Source: Yersinia proxima (lineage in GTDB: Bacteria; Pseudomonadota; Gammaproteobacteria; Enterobacterales; Enterobacteriaceae). Taken from it: 64,000 nucleotides of DNA. The notes under the pieces are model-generated. The model was not told the origin of the DNA. It saw only the letters and a program-made list of their open reading frames with translations, and searched no databases. The stretch lies in assembly GCF_902170785.1 (NCBI RefSeq), contig NZ_CABHYG010000021.1, positions 16,128-80,127 of the forward strand. Direction: 5' to 3'. A program made the translations under genes and the position numbers. Positions within the stretch are counted from its first letter, which is position 1. The number at the start of each line of letters is the position of its first letter. Positions 1-8,102 of this stretch are shown in pieces.

Positions 1-410
1 CATAGCCCTTCGTCGTTGCGCTCGAATTCACCCCAATAAACTTCACCCATACGAGCATCTATAGCGGCTAATATACGAGATGCCCCTGTCAGACGAAACG
101 CTCCCTGAGCCATGGTCTGCAAGGTTGAAATGCCAATCATTGGCAAGTCAGCACCCAATGCCAGCCCCTGGCCAATACCGATACCAATGCGCACACCGGT
201 AAAACTGCCAGGCCCACGGCCAAAAGCCAGTGCATCGAGTTGTTGCAGTGATAAGCCCGACTCAGCCAGCACTTGCTGCACCATTGGTAAAATTCGTTGG
301 GTGTGTTCTCGTGGGCAAAGCTCAAATAAGGTCTGAACTTCACCGTTGTTCCAGAGTGCGACAGAACAGGCTTCTGTTGCGGTATCGATCGCTAAAATTC
401 GCGTGGACAT
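1..410 (-). CDS. tsaB: tRNA t6A threonylcarbamoyladenosine synthesis protein TsaB (partial, 3' end outside window)
   Basis: The reverse strand opens with ATG at 410 and reads [20 protein letters not shown], the typical start of TsaB (YeaZ), and stays open to the window edge, giving about 136 N-terminal residues. TsaB is an ASKHA-fold pseudo-enzyme that pairs with TsaD and TsaE to make t6A37 on ANN-decoding tRNAs in the cytoplasm. The [13 protein letters not shown] block and the later [13 protein letters not shown] block are family hallmarks. It lies just downstream of yoaA on the same strand, as in E. coli. The C-terminal part is not in the window. Confidence 0.95.
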   Translation of the reverse strand, partial: MSTRILAIDTATEACSVALWNNGEVQTLFELCPREHTQRILPMVQQVLAESGLSLQQLDALAFGRGPGSFTGVRIGIGIGQGLALGADLPMIGISTLQTMAQGAFRLTGASRILAAIDARMGEVYWGEFERNDEGL

Positions 411-484
411 GCCAACCTCGGCAGGAAAAGAAGATGAATTCAACACAGGGCGCGCATGATAGCACACCCCTCCTCATTTTACCC

Positions 485-2389
485 TCAATCACGCTGCTTG
501 AGAAAAGCGATAGCTTTCGCTAAATCACGGGTACGGGGCGCAGGGGGTAAGCTATTGAGGAACATCGCGCCATAAGGGCGCATCACCAGGCGGTTATCAC
601 AGATAACCAGCACGCCGCGATCATCAATATCACGAATCAGACGCCCCACACCCTGCTTGAGCGTAATAACGGCATCGGGTAATTGCACATCATTGAACGG
701 ATCGCCGCCACGCAAGCGGCAATCTTCAATGCGCGCTTTCAACAACGGGTCATCCGGTGAGGTAAATGGCAGTTTGTCGATGATAACGCAGGATAAAGCA
801 TCACCCCGCACATCCACCCCTTCCCAAAAGCTGCTGGTCGCCACCAAAAGCGCATTGCCCGCCGCCACAAATTGCGCCAGAAGCTGCCCTTTACTGGTCT
901 CCCCTTGCACCAATACCGGCAATGTCATGCTGGCCCGGAACTCCTCAGCCAGGCCACGCATCATCTGGTGCGAGGTACACAGGAAGAAACAGCGCCCTTT
1001 GTTGGCATCAATCAATGGCTTCAGCATCACCGCCAACTTACGCGCCGCCCCTGGTTCATTGGCGGAAGGCAGATTGCGCGGCACGCACAGCAATGCTTGA
1101 TTGGCGTAATCAAACGGGCTGGGCAGCAGCAATGTCTTGGCATTGGTCAACCCCAGTCGGGAGGTGAAATGCTCCAATTGATCATTCACTGACAGTGTGG
1201 CTGAGGTGAAAATCCAGGTGCCGGGTTTTTCTTCGATTAACTCGCGAAAGCGATCAGAAACTGAGAGTGGCGTGAGCGCCAGAACAAAATGCCGGGAGTT
1301 ACATTCATACCAATAGCTGTAACCGGGCATAGAGACATCTTTTAATCGTTTCAGGCGATTGCGATACACCGTAGCGCGTTCAAAGGCCGCATCCAGCATG
1401 GCGCTACGGCCCAGAGACAATTTCATGACGTCGTAACACAGTTCCAGCGCATCATCGAGCAACAGCAATGCCCGCTGAATGGCAGGTTGCTCCATCACAT
1501 CGCGCAGATTACCGCGATAACCTGGATCCCCCAGCACTAAACGAAAATCTTGTGTACTTTGAGTCAGACGGTCGGCACTTTTTTGTAATTGTGCTGAATC
1601 ACGCACCTCAGTGCGATAGGCAATAATAATGTCTTTTGCCAAATCCATCAGTTGCCTGCTGGTCAGTTGCTGACCGAAATATTGGCTGGCAATGTCAGGT
1701 ATCTGATGGGCTTCATCGAAAATCATCACATCGGCAGTGGGGATAAGTTCTGCAAACCCGCTCTCTTTTACCACCATATCTGCCAGGAATAGATGGTGGT
1801 TAACCACCACCACATCAGCATCCATCGCCCGACGACGCGCTTTGACCACAAAACAATCTTTGTACAGCGGGCAATCGCTGCCCAGACAGTTATCATTGGT
1901 GCTGGTGACTAACGGCCAGACAAAACTGTCTTCTGCCACTTCACCACAGGTACTGATATCCCCGTCTACGGTTTCTGCTGACCAGCCGCGCAATCGAACT
2001 AAATCGACTAATGTTTCACTGGCAAGTTCGCCACCCGCCAGAGATTGCTGTTCCAGTCGCTCCAGACACAGGTAGTTCGAGCGCCCTTTAAGTAACGCCA
2101 ACTTTCCTTTGTATTTTAGGGCAGTCGCGACCGTGGGCAGATCGCGGGAATAGAGCTGATCCTGTAATGCTTTGGAGCCAGTGGAGATAATGACTTTGCA
2201 ATCAGCCCGTAAGGCGGGTGCCAAATAAGCAAATGTTTTACCCGTACCAGTACCGGCCTCAACCACCAGTTGTTGTTTAGCATCAATGGATACGCTGATT
2301 GCCGCAGCCATCTGGCGCTGGGACTCACGGGGATTAAAACCTGTAATGGCCTGTGCTAATGCACCATCTGTTGCAAAATCGTCTGTCAC
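485..2389 (-). CDS. yoaA: ATP-dependent DNA helicase YoaA (XPD/DinG family, Fe-S)
   Basis: A 634-residue superfamily 2 helicase. Walker A EAGTGTGKT is at 44-52 and the DEAH box at 225-228. Four cysteines, C108, C168, C173 and C179, have the spacing of the XPD-type 4Fe-4S domain. The C-terminal helicase half carries SFWEGVD and QGVGRLIR-type motifs. In E. coli YoaA binds the clamp-loader subunit HolC (chi) and helps repair replication forks after damage. It is divergent from yoaB, with the 128-bp gap holding both promoters, and tsaB follows it. The length is normal for the family. DinG is the close paralogue; the gene neighbourhood favours YoaA. Confidence 0.95.
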   Translation of the reverse strand: MTDDFATDGALAQAITGFNPRESQRQMAAAISVSIDAKQQLVVEAGTGTGKTFAYLAPALRADCKVIISTGSKALQDQLYSRDLPTVATALKYKGKLALLKGRSNYLCLERLEQQSLAGGELASETLVDLVRLRGWSAETVDGDISTCGEVAEDSFVWPLVTSTNDNCLGSDCPLYKDCFVVKARRRAMDADVVVVNHHLFLADMVVKESGFAELIPTADVMIFDEAHQIPDIASQYFGQQLTSRQLMDLAKDIIIAYRTEVRDSAQLQKSADRLTQSTQDFRLVLGDPGYRGNLRDVMEQPAIQRALLLLDDALELCYDVMKLSLGRSAMLDAAFERATVYRNRLKRLKDVSMPGYSYWYECNSRHFVLALTPLSVSDRFRELIEEKPGTWIFTSATLSVNDQLEHFTSRLGLTNAKTLLLPSPFDYANQALLCVPRNLPSANEPGAARKLAVMLKPLIDANKGRCFFLCTSHQMMRGLAEEFRASMTLPVLVQGETSKGQLLAQFVAAGNALLVATSSFWEGVDVRGDALSCVIIDKLPFTSPDDPLLKARIEDCRLRGGDPFNDVQLPDAVITLKQGVGRLIRDIDDRGVLVICDNRLVMRPYGAMFLNSLPPAPRTRDLAKAIAFLKQRD

Positions 2390-2517
2390 GCTTTCTCTTC
2401 CGGGCGAAATCAGTGGTGATTATGCCAAGCCTGACGCCTTACGACCACACATTCTCGCGGCGAGCTATGCTACTCTAATGCGATAACTGACATTGACATT
2501 CACACAAGGGAGTGAAA

Positions 2518-2862
2518 ATGAGTATTGAGCGCATTAATCCAGAAAAACGTTGGTCAGACGCAGTGGTATTTAACAACACTATCTATTACACCAGCGTACC
2601 GGAAAATTTGGATGCAGATGCTACGGCGCAGACGGCAAACACTCTGGCAGCGATTGATATGATATTGAATCAGCTTGGTTCAGATAAAAGCCGTATTTTA
2701 GATGCCACTATTTTTCTGGCTGATAAGGCCGACTTCGCGGCGATGAATGCGGCGTGGGATGCCTGGGTGGTTGATGGCAATGCGCCGGTACGCTGTACCG
2801 TCGAAGCCAAGCTAATGAATCCAAAGTATAAAGTTGAAATCAAAATTATTGCGGCTATTTGA
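2518..2862 (+). CDS. yoaB: RidA/YjgF-family protein YoaB
   Basis: A 114-residue protein of the RidA (YER057c/UK114) family, the same length as E. coli YoaB. The ATG at 2518 is preferred over an in-frame GTG at 2512 because the AAGGGAG ribosome site (2506-2512) sits 5-6 bases upstream of the ATG and would overlap the GTG. The conserved RCTVEAKL segment near residues 92-99 contains the family arginine that in RidA binds the carboxylate of enamine/imine substrates. The likely role is hydrolysis of reactive 2-aminoacrylate-type intermediates, but YoaB itself is not well characterised. It is divergent from yoaA. Confidence 0.93.
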   Translation: MSIERINPEKRWSDAVVFNNTIYYTSVPENLDADATAQTANTLAAIDMILNQLGSDKSRILDATIFLADKADFAAMNAAWDAWVVDGNAPVRCTVEAKLMNPKYKVEIKIIAAI

Positions 2863-2991
2863 TTTTGCGATCGGCGGGGCGACTGCACTGATGGGTACTC
2901 CGGTCGCTTACGGCCCTTGTATTTTAAACAAATAAGGCCCCATTCAGTACCTTTCCCCGCTTATCAGCTTCGATTAAAAACGGTCACTCGA

Positions 2992-3119
2992 TATACCCAA
3001 AGTAATTGGAGTTGCAGGTAGGCGGCCAGCAAACAAATCCCGATGAGCTTACACCGGTAAGTGATTCGGGTTTGCGCGCGCAGCCAACACTCCTGCAGCT
3101 TCAAGTACAAAGGGGATAT
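2992..3119. repeat. ERIC element, full length
   Basis: A 128-bp imperfect palindrome starting TATACCCAAAGTAATTGGAG and ending CTTCAAGTACAAAGGGGATAT. Its centre, GTAAGTGATTCGGGTTTGCG, is the ERIC2-type core. Other copies lie at 19578, 20138, 23251, 23391, 28590, 48053 and 52578. The right end touches the mdtI stop codon (TAA on the reverse strand, 3119-3121), so the element would be transcribed as the mdtI 3' untranslated region. ERICs are known non-coding miniature repeats in enterobacteria, and in yersiniae they are reported to affect mRNA stability when transcribed. Confidence 0.9.
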
Positions 3120-3448
3120 TAGGATAGCTTTATCATTACCATCCCGGCCAGTAACAAAACCAATCCAATCCAGCCTTTATAGTTCAGGCGCTGATTAAAT
3201 AAGATCCAACCGGCGGCTACAGTGGCAGCGATACCGAATCCGCCCCATAAAGCATAAGCTACTGACAACTCAATACCTTTTACCGCTTGAGCCAGCGCAC
3301 TGAATGCCCCTAATACTGACAACAGCGATAATATGCCCAGCCATACCCGGCGAAAACCATCTGACATTTTCAGCAAGATATTGGCGATGATTTCCAGGAT
3401 GACAGCCAAAATCAGAAACGCGATATGATAAAACTCAAGCTGTTGCAT
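3119..3448 (-). CDS. mdtI: Spermidine export protein MdtI (SMR family)
   Basis: A 109-residue, four-helix small multidrug resistance protein that works as a heteromer with MdtJ to export spermidine across the inner membrane. Segments such as [20 protein letters not shown] and [16 protein letters not shown] match E. coli MdtI nearly residue by residue. I chose ATG at 3448 (MQQLEFYH) over 3457 because E. coli MdtI also has 109 residues starting at this point and the AGGTGA ribosome site lies 5 bases upstream. The start overlaps the end of mdtJ by 14 bases, which suggests translational coupling. An ERIC element begins at its stop codon. Confidence 0.93.
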   Translation of the reverse strand: MQQLEFYHIAFLILAVILEIIANILLKMSDGFRRVWLGILSLLSVLGAFSALAQAVKGIELSVAYALWGGFGIAATVAAGWILFNQRLNYKGWIGLVLLLAGMVMIKLS

Positions 3449-3812
3449 GATGCTCACCTGAATTTCGGTTCGGACTGTTTGGTTTCTTCGGCTTACGAGT
3501 CCCTGATTTCACTAACATTATGCCACCGACCAGGGTGACTAAACCGGCAATTTTCAGTGGCGATAAACTTTCATCAAACCACAACACACTGAAGACTGTG
3601 ATAATCAGGATACCAATCCCTTCCCACAGAGCATAGGCCACACCTAAGGCTACTTTCTTCACTGCCAGCGCCAGCATGATATATGAGCCAGTTATCATAA
3701 AATACATCACGATATGCCCGGTCATCTCACCACTGACACTGGCGTATTTCATTGATAACGTGCCGATAATTTCTGCAACGATCGCCAGACCTAAAAATAT
3801 CCAATAAATCAT
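3435..3812 (-). CDS. mdtJ: Spermidine export protein MdtJ (SMR family)
   Basis: A 125-residue SMR protein, partner of MdtI. The N-terminal membrane-embedded glutamate is present in [19 protein letters not shown], and [16 protein letters not shown] is the MdtJ signature loop and helix. The ATG at 3812 (MIYWIFLG) is chosen over an upstream ATG at 3833 because AGGAGAAG sits 5 bases upstream of it and E. coli MdtJ starts at the matching residue. The lysine/proline-rich tail after KSGTRK is also seen in E. coli. It is the first structural gene of a two-gene operon. A possible regulatory leader ORF lies 168 bases upstream (3980-4078). Confidence 0.93.
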   Translation of the reverse strand: MIYWIFLGLAIVAEIIGTLSMKYASVSGEMTGHIVMYFMITGSYIMLALAVKKVALGVAYALWEGIGILIITVFSVLWFDESLSPLKIAGLVTLVGGIMLVKSGTRKPKKPNSPNRNSGEHHATA

Positions 3813-3979
3813 TATTCTTCTCCTAACACGCATAAACGCACGCTAAGGTCTATTTGTTACGGTTATCCTCACTCGGCACCCTATTTCACAGGGAATAGAC
3901 GTGCGCAGGCCGTAAGAAATAGAAACTCACTTGGCGTATAGATTTTGTTAAATTTATTAACTACGGAAGAAGAACGACG

Positions 3980-4078
3980 CTACAGCTCGCTGCACCAGTG
4001 ATGCTCACTGGCCAGAATGGCAGACAGGAAGAGTTGGCAGGTAGAAGATTTGAAAGTAATTCCATTAATTTTCATCAT
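3980..4078 (-). CDS. Candidate leader peptide of the mdtJI operon (32 aa)
   Basis: In the 549-bp gap between mdtJ and eda the reverse strand carries a short frame, ATGATGAAAATTAATGG... to TAG at 3980, coding MMKINGITFKSSTCQLFLSA followed by ILASEHHWCSEL. A weak AAAGAGA ribosome site lies about 6 bases upstream of the first ATG. It is co-directional with mdtJ and ends 168 bases before it, the arrangement of a translated attenuator. From memory, E. coli mdtJI is controlled by spermidine through an upstream ORF called mdtU; I cannot compare sequences here. The rest of the gap shows no other gene. It could be a chance frame. Confidence 0.45.
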   Translation of the reverse strand: MMKINGITFKSSTCQLFLSAILASEHHWCSEL

Positions 4079-4275
4079 AATATATCTCTTTTTTCTAGCC
4101 ACACGCGGTTTAGCTACATTCTTGTATGCAAAACTTAGTGTGATACGCCTAAAATCCTCATCAAATTGGAATAATTAACTGCTGTATTTTTACCACAGTG
4201 AATTTTATAAAGCAAACCATCAATTTGGTAAATAGTTTATAAAAAGAGATTACAAAATAATAAGTTAGTGATTCT

Positions 4276-4309
4276 AAAAAAACAAAACCCCTGCGTTGCA
4301 GAGGTTTTA
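4276..4309 (-). terminator. Rho-independent terminator of eda
   Basis: On the reverse strand AAACCTCTGC and GCAGGGGTTT pair around a short AAC loop and are followed by TGTTTTTTT. It lies 53 bases past the eda stop codon. Confidence 0.85.
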
Positions 4310-4361
4310 TCGTTGGCAACGAATGCCTGTATCTCCCATCAGTTCAGGAGGTTAGAGCAAC

Positions 4362-5003
4362 TTATGCGGTAGCGCCCGCAACAGCTTGTTTGGCTAATTC
4401 AGTAATGCGAGCGTAGTCACCTTTTTCCAAGGCATCAGCAGGAACTAACCATGACCCGCCGATACACAACACGCTTTTCAGCGCCAGGTAATCACGATAG
4501 TTATTAGGTGTGATGCCGCCAGTTGGGCAGAAACGCACTTGAGAGAATGGGCCGCCAATGGCTTGCAAGGCTTTCACGCCGCCGTTAGCTTCTGCCGGGA
4601 AGAATTTAAACTCACGCAGGCCATAACTCATGCCCAACATCAGTTCTGAAACCGTGCTGATCCCCGGGATCAACGGAATAGAGCCTTCAGTCGCTGCTTT
4701 GAGAAGTTCATCTGTCAGCCCCGGGCTAATAGCAAATTGAGCACCAGCCTCAACCACGTCAGCCAATTGCTGCGGATTAAGAACAGTTCCCGCGCCAACT
4801 ATCGCCTCAGGCACTTCTTTAGCAATGGCACGGATAGCCTCAACAGCACAAGGGGTGCGCAACGTCACTTCCAGCACCCGAACACCACCAGCCACCAGGG
4901 CTTTTGCTAATGGTACCGCTTGCTCGAGCTTATTAATCACAATCACCGGGACAACCGGGCCTGCGGTCATGATTTGTTCTGCGCTCGTTTTCCAGCTTTT
5001 CAT
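4362..5003 (-). CDS. eda: KDPG/KHG aldolase Eda
   Basis: A 213-residue trimeric class I aldolase that splits 2-keto-3-deoxy-6-phosphogluconate into pyruvate and glyceraldehyde-3-phosphate. It is the last step of the Entner-Doudoroff pathway and of hexuronate catabolism, and also acts on 4-hydroxy-2-oxoglutarate. E45 (EVTLRT), R49 and the Schiff-base lysine K133 (EFKFFPAE) are all present. In E. coli edd sits between zwf and eda; here only 173 bp separate zwf from eda and no edd is seen. A perfect 13-bp hairpin lies in that gap. An ATGCC/GGCAT inverted repeat sits 18 bases upstream of the start (5022-5035). Confidence 0.97.
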   Translation of the reverse strand: MKSWKTSAEQIMTAGPVVPVIVINKLEQAVPLAKALVAGGVRVLEVTLRTPCAVEAIRAIAKEVPEAIVGAGTVLNPQQLADVVEAGAQFAISPGLTDELLKAATEGSIPLIPGISTVSELMLGMSYGLREFKFFPAEANGGVKALQAIGGPFSQVRFCPTGGITPNNYRDYLALKSVLCIGGSWLVPADALEKGDYARITELAKQAVAGATA

Positions 5004-5063
5004 CAGTTGTTATCTCCACTTATGCCGATTGGCATGTACTCACCCGAAGGTGTTAGTTGAAAT

Positions 5064-5103
5064 ATGGCAGGCAGAACATGCATTCCGGCTTTCTGCCTGC
5101 CAT
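5064..5103. repeat. Perfect 13-bp inverted repeat between zwf and eda
   Basis: ATGGCAGGCAGAA at 5064-5076 pairs exactly with TTCTGCCTGCCAT at 5091-5103 around a 14-base loop. On the reverse strand it follows zwf and precedes eda. There is no T-run after it, so it is more likely an RNA processing or stability hairpin, or a weak terminator, than a standard terminator. Confidence 0.6.
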
Positions 5104-5176
5104 AAAGAATCACAATGCGAGCCGGCTAACGACTCTTTATTATTAATTATTTAGGGTATAGTCATAACCTAAATAT

Positions 5177-6661
5177 TTATTCGAACTCATTCCATGAACG
5201 GCCATCACGAGTGATCATGGCAACAGACGCTACTGGCCCCCATGTCCCGGATTGGTAAGGCTTAGGTGCTTCATTATCAGCCGCCCATGCATCCATGATG
5301 GAATCGACCCACTTCCAGGCTTCCTCTACTTCGTCACGGCGCACAAACAGCGCCTGAATACCACGCATCGTCTCTAACAGCAGACGTTCGTATGCATCAG
5401 CCATATGCTGTTCGTTAAAGGTTTTGGTAAAGCTAAGGTCAAGTTTGGTGGTTTGTAAGCGGTGCTTGTGCTCCAGACCTGGCACTTTATTCAGCACTTC
5501 AATTTCGATGCCTTCATCTGGTTGCAGACGAATGGTCAGCTTATTTTGTGGCAGCTGCTGATAAGATTCACGGAACAGGTTTAGCGCAGGGTTTTTAAAG
5601 TACACCACCACTTCAGAACATTTGGTCGGCAGGCGTTTACCGGTTCTCAGATAGAACGGCACACCGGCCCAGCGCCAGTCATCAATGTCGACACGAATAG
5701 AAACGAACGTCTCAGTATTGCTGCTCTTATTGGCGCCCTCTTCTTCCAGATAGCCTGGCACTTTATTGCCCTGAACAAACCCAGCGGTGTACTGCCCACG
5801 AACCGTGGTTTCGCGCACATTGGTGTGATCGATACGGCGCAAAGAGCGCAGCACTTTCACTTTCTCATCACGGATACGGTCAGTGCTCAAATCGGCTGGC
5901 GGTGACATAGCAATCATGGTCAGAATTTGCAGCAAGTGGTTTTGAATCATATCGCGCATTTGACCAGCTTGATCAAAATAGCCCCAGCGCCCTTCAATTC
6001 CCACTTCCTCAGCGACAGTTATCTGCACATGGTCAATCGTGCGATTATCCCAGTTGGATGCGAACAAAGAGTTGGCAAAACGCAGCGCCAACAGATTCAA
6101 TACTGTCTCTTTACCTAAATAATGGTCAATACGGTAAACCTGACACTCGTTGAAGTATTCGGCAACCTGATCGTTAATCACCCTTGAGGAGGCTAAATCT
6201 TTCCCCAGTGGTTTTTCCATTACCACACGCGCTGGCTCTTTATTCAGCCCTGCCTCGCCCAAACCTTTGCAGATTGCACCAAAAGTATTAGGTGGCATGG
6301 CAAAATAATTGATAGTTATGCGATTTTTCTGATCCAACATTTTGCCCAATTTGGCAAAGTGTTTGCTGTCATTAACATCTAAATTACAGAAGTCGAGACG
6401 AGAGCTGAGTTTTTGCCACAATTCATCATCCAGCTTCTCTTTCATAAAGGTATCGAGGGCTTCCTTTACCACGGCTGTGTACGCGTCTTTATCCCAGTCG
6501 GCACGGCCTACGCCGATAATCCGAGTATCTGGGTGGATGTGACCCGCTTTCTCTAATTGGTAAAGGGAAGGCAACAGTTTCCGGCGAGCCAAGTCTCCCT
6601 TAGCACCGAAAATCACCAGATCACACGCCTGTGCTGCCTGGCCTGTATTAGTTACCGCCAT
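5177..6661 (-). CDS. zwf: Glucose-6-phosphate 1-dehydrogenase Zwf
   Basis: A 494-residue G6PD that makes 6-phosphogluconolactone and NADPH, the entry to the oxidative pentose-phosphate branch. The nucleotide-binding GAKGDLA is at 19-25 and the substrate-binding RIDHYLGK at 177-184. I chose ATG at 6661 (MAVTNTGQ), the start used by E. coli Zwf, with GAGGAG just upstream; a longer frame up to 6766 has no support. It is divergent from hexR, and the gap holds a HexR-type operator. Two extra residues (TGQAAQ region) relative to E. coli account for most of the length difference. Confidence 0.97.
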   Translation of the reverse strand: MAVTNTGQAAQACDLVIFGAKGDLARRKLLPSLYQLEKAGHIHPDTRIIGVGRADWDKDAYTAVVKEALDTFMKEKLDDELWQKLSSRLDFCNLDVNDSKHFAKLGKMLDQKNRITINYFAMPPNTFGAICKGLGEAGLNKEPARVVMEKPLGKDLASSRVINDQVAEYFNECQVYRIDHYLGKETVLNLLALRFANSLFASNWDNRTIDHVQITVAEEVGIEGRWGYFDQAGQMRDMIQNHLLQILTMIAMSPPADLSTDRIRDEKVKVLRSLRRIDHTNVRETTVRGQYTAGFVQGNKVPGYLEEEGANKSSNTETFVSIRVDIDDWRWAGVPFYLRTGKRLPTKCSEVVVYFKNPALNLFRESYQQLPQNKLTIRLQPDEGIEIEVLNKVPGLEHKHRLQTTKLDLSFTKTFNEQHMADAYERLLLETMRGIQALFVRRDEVEEAWKWVDSIMDAWAADNEAPKPYQSGTWGPVASVAMITRDGRSWNEFE

Positions 6662-6686
6662 GTTATTCTCCTCGTTGCAGGATATT

Positions 6687-6701
6687 TGTAATTTTCTTAC
6701 A
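6687..6701. promoter_or_regulatory. Candidate HexR operator in the zwf-hexR divergent region
   Basis: TGTAATTTTCTTACA is a near-palindrome matching the HexR recognition pattern (TGTAATT-centre-TTACA) known from gamma-proteobacteria. It lies 26 bases upstream of zwf, and a second partial match, TGTAATTTTATGACG, is at 6821-6835. The rest of this 352-bp gap holds a 10-bp tandem repeat (GGTCAAAAAA twice, 6751-6770) and the two divergent promoters, but no gene. HexR loses DNA binding when it binds KDPG, so this would tie zwf to Entner-Doudoroff flux. Confidence 0.6.
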
Positions 6702-7013
6702 TTACTAATGTACTCTCTTTGACTATAGCCAGTAAACCCAGATAAAAACGGGTCAAAAAAGGTCAAAAAACACGCGATAGAGTGGCAAGCCGCGCCAAAT
6801 CTGGCTGTACAACTTTAAAATGTAATTTTATGACGTTTCTGACAACTATTTACCATTATGAAAATTAGACACAGGTCATATTATGGTGAAAAAGAGTCAC
6901 TTCTTACCAGATGCCTCTGCCAACGGGTTCCAGCTCGTAGTATATTTTCATTAAACCGGCATAGATTTCTCCTTTAAATGAAATCGGTAAAACCCATGGG
7001 TGATTCTCGATAT

Positions 7014-7883
7014 ATGAATACGCTGGAAAATATCCAAAATAATCTGGACCTCCTGAGCAAATCGGAACGGAAAGTTGCCGAGGTGATCCTCGCTTCCCCA
7101 CAAACGGCCATCCACTCAAGTATCGCCACTCTTGCCAAATTGGCGAACGTCAGCGAGCCCACGGTAAACCGTTTTTGCCGTCGGTTAGACACCAAAGGTT
7201 TTCCTGATTTTAAACTTCATTTGGCACAAAGTCTGGCTAATGGCACACCTTATGTGAACCGAAATGTTGAAGAGGATGATAGTGTAGCCGCTTACACGGG
7301 GAAAATATTCGAATCAACCATGGCCAGTTTGGATATGGTGAAGAACAATTTAGACATTGCCGCCATTAATCGGGCGGTAGATTTATTGACACAAGCGAAG
7401 AAAATTTCTTTCTTCGGCCTGGGCGCATCCGCTGCCGTGGCTCATGATGCCATGAATAAATTTTTCCGCTTCAATATCCCGGTAATTTATTTCGATGATA
7501 TTGTCATGCAACGCATGAGTTGTATGAATTCCAATGAGGGTGATGTCGTGGTATTGATCTCTCACACTGGACGAACAAAAAGTCTGGTTGAGTTGGCGCA
7601 TTTGGCGCGTGAAAACGATGCCACAGTTATTGCCATTACCTCGCGTGATACTCCGCTGGCTAATGAAGCAACACTACCGCTGTTGTTGGATGTACCGGAA
7701 GATACTGATATGTACATGCCAATGGTGTCGCGCATTGCTCAATTAACGTTAATTGATGTGTTAGCCACCGGATTCACGCTGCGTCGGGGCGCTAAATTCA
7801 GAGATAACCTGAAACGGGTCAAAGATGCATTGAAAGAGTCCCGTTTCGATAAAAATTCATCGCGAGTCAACAGTGGTGAGTAG
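7014..7883 (+). CDS. hexR: Transcriptional regulator HexR (RpiR family)
   Basis: A 289-residue repressor with an N-terminal RpiR-type helix-turn-helix (ANVSEPTVNRFCRRL, about residues 45-60) and a C-terminal SIS sugar-phosphate domain (FFGLGASAAVAHDAMNKF and LISHTGRTKSLVE). It senses 2-keto-3-deoxy-6-phosphogluconate and controls zwf, eda and glycolytic genes. The ATG at 7014 (MNTLENIQ) gives exactly the E. coli length and has GGGTGA 9 bases upstream; an earlier in-frame ATG at 6978 has no ribosome site. It is divergent from zwf and followed by pykA, as in E. coli. Confidence 0.95.
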   Translation: MNTLENIQNNLDLLSKSERKVAEVILASPQTAIHSSIATLAKLANVSEPTVNRFCRRLDTKGFPDFKLHLAQSLANGTPYVNRNVEEDDSVAAYTGKIFESTMASLDMVKNNLDIAAINRAVDLLTQAKKISFFGLGASAAVAHDAMNKFFRFNIPVIYFDDIVMQRMSCMNSNEGDVVVLISHTGRTKSLVELAHLARENDATVIAITSRDTPLANEATLPLLLDVPEDTDMYMPMVSRIAQLTLIDVLATGFTLRRGAKFRDNLKRVKDALKESRFDKNSSRVNSGE

Positions 7884-8102
7884 TACTCAAGCGCCCACGC
7901 GCAGAATGCAAACTCGCTTTGTTTTGTGCTAACGCAGCTTCTGTAATGATAATCTGACATATTATTGGATAATAATTTTCACCATGACTCCGGTAAATAT
8001 TATCTGAGTCGATAAGTTAAGATAGCTTGAGTACATTTTACTATCGGATTTGTTATCCGCTGTTTTAACAACACCATGCTTCACCAGTCAACGGAGTAAG
8101 AG

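Noticed and set aside
657..1100. 147-codon forward ORF inside yoaA
   Set aside because: It is the antisense shadow of the conserved helicase gene, without its own ribosome site or recognisable sequence.
6751..6770. Tandem GGTCAAAAAA repeat as a regulatory element
   Set aside because: Only two 10-base copies in AT-rich promoter DNA; no known factor or further copies support it.
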